The notes beneath the pieces are model-generated. The model was not told the DNA's origin. It made no database searches and saw only the letters and a list, made by a program, of their open reading frames with translations. A program made the position numbers and the translations under genes. A DNA stretch of 64,000 nucleotides, taken from NCBI GenBank assembly GCA_001510575.1, contig LNGK01000008.1:3357435-3421434 (forward strand). Reading direction: 5' to 3'. This document shows, piece after piece, positions 58,554-64,000 of this stretch (position 1 is its first letter; the number at the start of each line of letters is the position of its first letter). This stretch comes from Knoxdaviesia capensis (lineage: Eukaryota; Ascomycota; Sordariomycetes; Microascales; Gondwanamycetaceae).

Positions 58554-61500
58554 TGGTATCCTGAAGGCTGTCTGGCTGTTCTTAGGCTTCTGGTCTTCTA
58601 AGTGTAGATCTTCTGCCTCCATTGAGGCTTTCAAACAGCGGATCTTCTCTTCCGACCAAAGATATCCATTCTACAAGTTATAACAATCCATGAATGCCGA
58701 AAGGGAGATACTAGTCTTCTAGAGAATACACTATCTTATAAGGAGCAATATCAAAAGCAACAATATAATGAAGCTGTAGCTCCTTTACACTCTGCCTGAG
58801 TACATTTTGAGTACATAAGCCACCACCATAAACTCAGCCCTAACCCTAACGATTTAGCATGAACATTATTGCATCGTGGCAACATAGCCCTGTGCTTAAC
58901 TTTAAACGTACTTGGGCAATTCAGAGTCCAGAAACAAGCGCCACGAAGGCGCTCTGTTGTGGAGATGCCATGTGCCTGAAGGATTACCCTGGAGGCAAGG
59001 GTATCTTATATCTTGTTCTTTCATACTCAAGCATCAACGTGCCAGCTACTGGTATGTGTGTACATGCACAACGAGCATATGTAGAAGGATGCAACTTGGA
59101 ACTGATAGGCGAACCTCGGGCATATATCACCCGCGTGATGGAAGGAGGATTAATTGGGTTGTGTTGCTAACCACTCTGACACGATGGAAGGGCCTGGGAA
59201 GCTTGGAGATAAGGCTGCGTGGTGCACGCCAATTGATGATGCTGAAGAACCGAGCAGGATGGAATAGATAAGAATCACAACCCACATGAAACAAAAATGC
59301 AAGCACGGCCACCATATATTTTGTGCGCTGTGTCCGAACGGCGGCCGTTCTGCTTCATATCACTTCACTTATCTTGGGCCCTCGTATGACCTGAGGGTGA
59401 GATTGGGCATCCTTGACAAGTAACATCCGGGCAAAAGACTCAAAACCAACAGCAAAAGAAGATCGAAAGCAAGGTGAAAAACGCAGAAACCCGCACACAT
59501 ACAGTACAGCCCACAGGGTCTCTACAGTACAGATAGCTGCTGCAACTTCCCGCTGGAAGTGGCTGTTGTGAAATGAAGACTGGCTTGTTGTGTTGGATAC
59601 GCGAAACGTTACATGAGAAGAGCGGACCAATCATCGAGAGAGGGTCTGTTTTTTGGAGGGGGGGACCAGGGTTCGCCGTTTGTTTTTTTGTTCGCCTCCC
59701 CGGCAAATGTGGTGTGGTTGTGCTTCATGGCTCTTTTATGTCCGGTCGGCAAGTTTTGGCCGTACTGGCGGGACTCTATGCTAGGGAGAGATTTCGTTAA
59801 TCAATATAAAGCACTCTCAACTTGGCCTGGGTTCCACTGCAGAAACCTGCTTTCAATAGTGGTGACTGGTGAGCCGTATGAGCCGAGCAATTGCCAACTG
59901 ATGATCACACAAGACGTGATGTTGGTGCGAAGATAAAGCAATCGCTGGCTCAGCCACAGCCTCAGTCCAGAGATTTCTGTGTGACTTTACTTGCCAAGAA
60001 GGCAGGCTGGGCAATTGGACTTCCAGGAAGCAAAAATCCCCGATCTGCGCGGTAAAGATCAGGCCCTAAAGCACCATAATCAAACACCCGCCTAGAGCAC
60101 ATCACGCGCTCCCGGAAGCCAACATATAGCTGAAGCGGAAATGGGCCCTCTCAAAGAAGGAGTGTAGTCCTAGGTTATTTCTGAACCAGATACTTCCATC
60201 TCAGGTCTTGAACCCAGCAAAAGCCGGAGTATTTGGTACTAAATGGGACTAAGAAAGCGGGGACCGAACTTTTGGAGCGGATCTGAGCTCATCGCGATCT
60301 TTTTTTCTGTCTTCTAAATAGGGGACTGAGACCAGTGACGAAGTCCCGCCGGCCAATCAGCACCGAGCGCATTCGGCCCGTCCTTTGTATGCGATTTATT
60401 GTGCTGACTGTTACTGACCCAAACACGAATTTAACGGGTGGTTCAGTACCACAAAAGTGGTGAACTGATGAGAGTAGCCGAGAGACTGTTTGTAGGATTA
60501 TCAGGCATGTGAGTGGCCATATGCTCGTGTTTTATTTACTGACTGTCTCTCTTTACCCGTACCTTCCACTCCAAAAATCCCGCCTCCAAGAACAAGCGGC
60601 AGTTGCAGTTCGGAGAGTGGTATCTCCAAGTTTCCAGACAGCGAGATTCTCCGTGGATCACTCGATCTTCTCTTTCTATCAGTGGCATAATGTATCTTTG
60701 GGAACTCAGTATAGAGTCATTTGATCAAATTGCTCGTAATCGTGTTGATTATAATTACCACTGCGATCAGGCCGGCATGAGCGACGTGCAATAGAGGGAT
60801 TGAGCATCTCAGCCGCGTTGACTCACGAGCTCTCGTATCAGCCACGATCCTTCTCTTCGGGACCATGATATATTTTCCTGTTCACGACAATCGCCGCACG
60901 AGATAGGCAAACAAGCCTGGGCTCTTCAATCCAACAGCATCCTTTTTCTTTATCGCATCCCCCTCAGTATGTGCAATATAATATGCCTCAGCACAACCAC
61001 ACCACCAGCCATACGACGGCCTTCAAAAGAGCCGAGCACCCTGCAATGCAACCAACGAGACCATCACGAGTCCAAACATGTGCCGACGAAATCCCCACGA
61101 GTAAGGAAGGATGTACATACACAGCGAGAATTGGAGAGCTGGCTTCGATAATGAAGACAGTTCGTTTGTTTCATCCCGTCTAAGTGAATACCCTACAGAG
61201 GCTACACATTCTTCTTCTCCGTCTTCTTCTCCGTCTTCTTCCATAACTTTCTTTTGTCCGTTTTGGGCCCTGCCTTCCCACCCTCCTCGCCGACCAAGTT
61301 GGTACTAGTCCTCCCGCAGCATTCATCCACATAGCATGCTTGGCGGGCGGCGAGGCTGCATGTCTGTCCGTGTCTTGTTGTTACGTGCCACTTGACAGGG
61401 ATTCTCACATACAAGGAGGCCAGGGTGTGGTGGTGGACAACAGCCCAACACGATCAGTTAGCAACTGAGCAGTTGATATTTCCCCCAACCTTGATTTGCT

Positions 61501-63009
61501 GCCCCAAGTGTTTGTGTTCTTTGGCTGTCCGTATAAATGCTTCGTCGCAAATCCACGCCTCGAGATAAAGCCTGGTGAGCCAAAAATAGCCTGAGTCAAT
61601 TGCACAGATGTGTCAGGACCGACATCTGCTCCGGGCATAGAAGCTTTCGCATCGTGGGCTTCCAGGTTCAACTCCCCCAATCGTACCACGAGAGTCAATT
61701 TCGACCTGTGCTTGTCTGTATATAAGAGGCAGGCTGACATGTGAGCCGCAGCATTTTTTGCACTCCTGAAGTAAGTCCTCTGAACACACGAGGGCCTCGA
61801 CTCTGTCTCCGCTTGTCGTTCGTTATCTATGCCATCTCGACCACCCACCATATAAAAAATGACTGCTTTTGAGGATAGGAAGGAGTTCCCGCGAACAGGC
61901 CACACCACCACCACCATCACCACTTAGACCCGCCGTCCCTAAACCCCCACTACTGCCGGCATATAATATAATGTAGCAATCTAGGTCTGTTACAAATATC
62001 CGTGTGGGAGCGGGGCACTGTCACATTCACTAGTCTCAGTGACCGTTGTCACGTATCCTGGAGCTGAAGCGTCTTGCCATGCGAGCAAGTGTATGGTGGG
62101 AGATGAGATTAGGACTATTCTAGAGAGCAGGAGAAGAAAAGCTAAACTTAGAGTTGCCATGCCATGCGTGTGAATTTAGGTTCTTGACTTGAGGCAAGCG
62201 CTCGTAACTCGCCTACGCTGATCTCTCGCTCTCGTGCTCTTCTACCCCTTCATTTCGAACTTTGTGAATTCAAGGGAACAGCATGAGCAATAGATAGAGG
62301 CAACAGGTTGGGCTAAAAGGTGGGATCCGATTGTGGTGCGAGACTTGCCAATGAAAAAAATGATCAGGCCGCCGAGTCTTGCCAGCCAGCCATACAATCA
62401 CACTCAAGCGACGATTGTCATAGATCTCACTCACGCACTCACGCATGACCCAAGCCTGGGAACACACCCCATCCCGGGAAACCTGGGGTTGGGAAGGAAA
62501 AAAGATAATCCCAGTCCCAAGACAGAGAACAAATACGTCCCTACCCTACCAGATAAGACAGCCTTGGACATGCTGTGCAGCATGTTAAGTAAGGCAGATA
62601 TGTCGAGGAGCTGGAGGCACGCGAGGGGGCGTTCTGTCGTTTGGACAGCTACCTTGCTAGGTAAGAGCGTTTCCGCCTTCTCTACTCGACTTTAACGTGC
62701 ATATTTACACGACTTCATAGAGAGAAGACTATCTTCCTCGGCCAGGGATTAGTTGCCACCGCCAGTCTATGAATAGCAGGCCATTCGTCTGTCTCCCATC
62801 CTCGTATCACAGAGCGTGCACCCCATGTGCGCAACCACATAGTACACCGATATTTCTTTGCCCCCACCGCCACATACACACCCCGGAATGATTATCTTTC
62901 TCCATGTTATAGCTGCTAGTCAAGAGCTTACGGGTAGTGTGTTATCTCCAATGAATGCTGGTCTGGTCTCGGTATCAGGGCCCCAGAAACGACACGAAAG
63001 GACACAGAC

Positions 63010-63029
63010 GGGCGGGGGGGCGGGCGGGC
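63010..63029 (+). other. G-quadruplex-type motif
   Basis: Four or more runs of at least three G separated by single C in 20 bases (GGGC, GGGGGGGC, GGGC, GGGC). It fits the standard G4 pattern; formation is not shown. Confidence 0.7.
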
Positions 63030-64000
63030 GATATCTAAGCTTTGGCATGCCTGTAATGTGAACATGGCATCTTCACACACACCAGTTGGGTTGGGATAAG
63101 AAGGCATTCCAACATGCCACTAGATCTCCCGAGCTCGGGCTTGGGTAGATGCTACCTTACCTGCCAGGTCGAGTCGGTCCTGGTCTTAGCGGCTGTTATA
63201 CTTATACGTTCACGTTGGGTGAAGTTAATCCTCCGACGTGCACGGTATCGTATCGGAGAGGGATCAGTGACGGCCGGGGGTGGCTCTCTCTTTTTGTGAG
63301 TGCTCGCGGTTCCGATAATGATTGAGCCCACCCACACACAGAAACACTTCCGGTGTGTTAACCTTGATACAACGAACCAACGTTGGGGTGATAGGCTCCC
63401 ACCCCATGACCTCCAACAGGCCTTGATACCGATATTTGCAACAAAACGCTCTATGCTACTGCAATGGGAGCTAAACGATCAGCCAGACTACAAGCAATCC
63501 AACGTCTCCTCCCATATAGAGTTCTAAAGCTCATTCACTCAATCATATATTAAAGCCACCACATTCCACGTCGAAATCTCTCTCTTTCACCATTCTCTCC
63601 GTCTCCCTCCAGCCTCACCAGACAACAACCAGCAGCAACGAGATAAATTTAGAAGCTCACCAATCGACGAGTCACGCACTACAAAAGGTACGACAGAACA
63701 TCTGAATCAGTGCTGCAGCACGCATATCATCGTCACTTTCAGAGTCTTTCCCCCCTAGCACCTTTCGATCCACTACTGTTCGAGTTTGCCCAAAGCTTTC
63801 TTATCAGCACCGAAGCCCCACGCACCAAGTTCCCGTTTTTCCCTCTCCTCCTTTTTCTCCCACCCACTATAAACTTTAGCGACCATCATAGGAAAAGCCA
63901 AGGGTTCCGCTTGTCACTGTACTCACTGTCCCGCCCCCTAAGCAGAGTATGTCTCAGTGAATATATTTTTTTTCTTCGTGGCTTCGTTGTCTTGATAGTG

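Larger units (their letters stand above)
58406..64000. other. right end, no gene recognised
   Basis: Promoter of the SANT/AT-hook gene, then sequence without recognisable coding. Short open frames lack domains. Contains two telomere-like CCCTAA units (58838-58850), a short TTCTTCTCCGTC tandem (about 61209-61240), a strong G-run motif at 63010-63029, and from about 63570 CT-rich sequence that may be the leader of a gene beyond the edge. Confidence 0.45.

Noticed and set aside
58838..58850. Telomere-like CCCTAACCCTAAC
   Set aside because: Only two units, in ordinary intergenic DNA; no array, so not a chromosome end.
59085..59195. tRNA-like stretch on minus (AGAGTGGTTAGC followed later by GAGGTTCGCC)
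   Set aside because: A-box-like and T-loop-like pieces are present, but acceptor and anticodon stems do not pair and the B box is off consensus.

Overview
The window looks like nuclear DNA of a filamentous ascomycete, most likely a Eurotiales-type mould (Aspergillus/Penicillium grade). This is inferred from short introns of about 80-160 bp with GTANGT-like donors and CTAAC branch sites, pyrimidine-rich leaders, fungal protein families, and a block of transposon DNA altered by RIP (repeat-induced point mutation). There is no sign of bacterial or organellar DNA. Five protein genes can be modelled with confidence, and one gene tail runs off the left edge. They are housekeeping or secretory genes and do not form a cluster.

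Layout: 1-72, probable 3' end of a gene. 4433-6567 (+), six-exon MFS transporter of the sugar/SV2-like type. 7389-9315 (+), four-exon DUF1992 (DNAJC28-type) protein with a basic, mitochondria-like N terminus. 10189-20468, a gene-poor stretch bounded by two ~680 bp copies of one repeat in opposite orientation, each with a long GA/TC tract. 20469-25164, gene-poor. About 25165-40940, a 15.8 kb AT-rich block with almost no CpA/TpG: a Ty1/copia element on + interrupted by a Ty3/gypsy element on - (27448-37625, 279 bp LTRs, TATTA target duplication). Both are dead. The block contains a 138 bp N gap, a single N at 36302, and a 360 bp duplication across a single N at 37114 that looks like an assembly error. 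40944-48794, gene-poor. 48795-52911 (+), Cdc25-type Ras exchange factor (SH3, RasGEF_N, RasGEF). 54179-56029 (+), secreted S28 serine peptidase with three exons. 58405-57743 (-), small SANT-like/AT-hook nuclear protein. 58406-64000, no gene recognised, ending in a CT-rich stretch that could lead into a gene beyond the edge.

The genes do not appear to act in one pathway. Ras signalling (RasGEF), nutrient uptake (MFS) and extracellular proteolysis (S28) are simply neighbours. The most unusual material is in the non-genic half: the nested RIP-mutated retroelements, where the gypsy copy carries an extra reading frame between integrase and its 3' LTR; the inverted pair of 680 bp repeats with RIP-type differences; and a dispersed family of TACTGTACAGTA-type palindromes. 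I found no convincing new multi-gene system.
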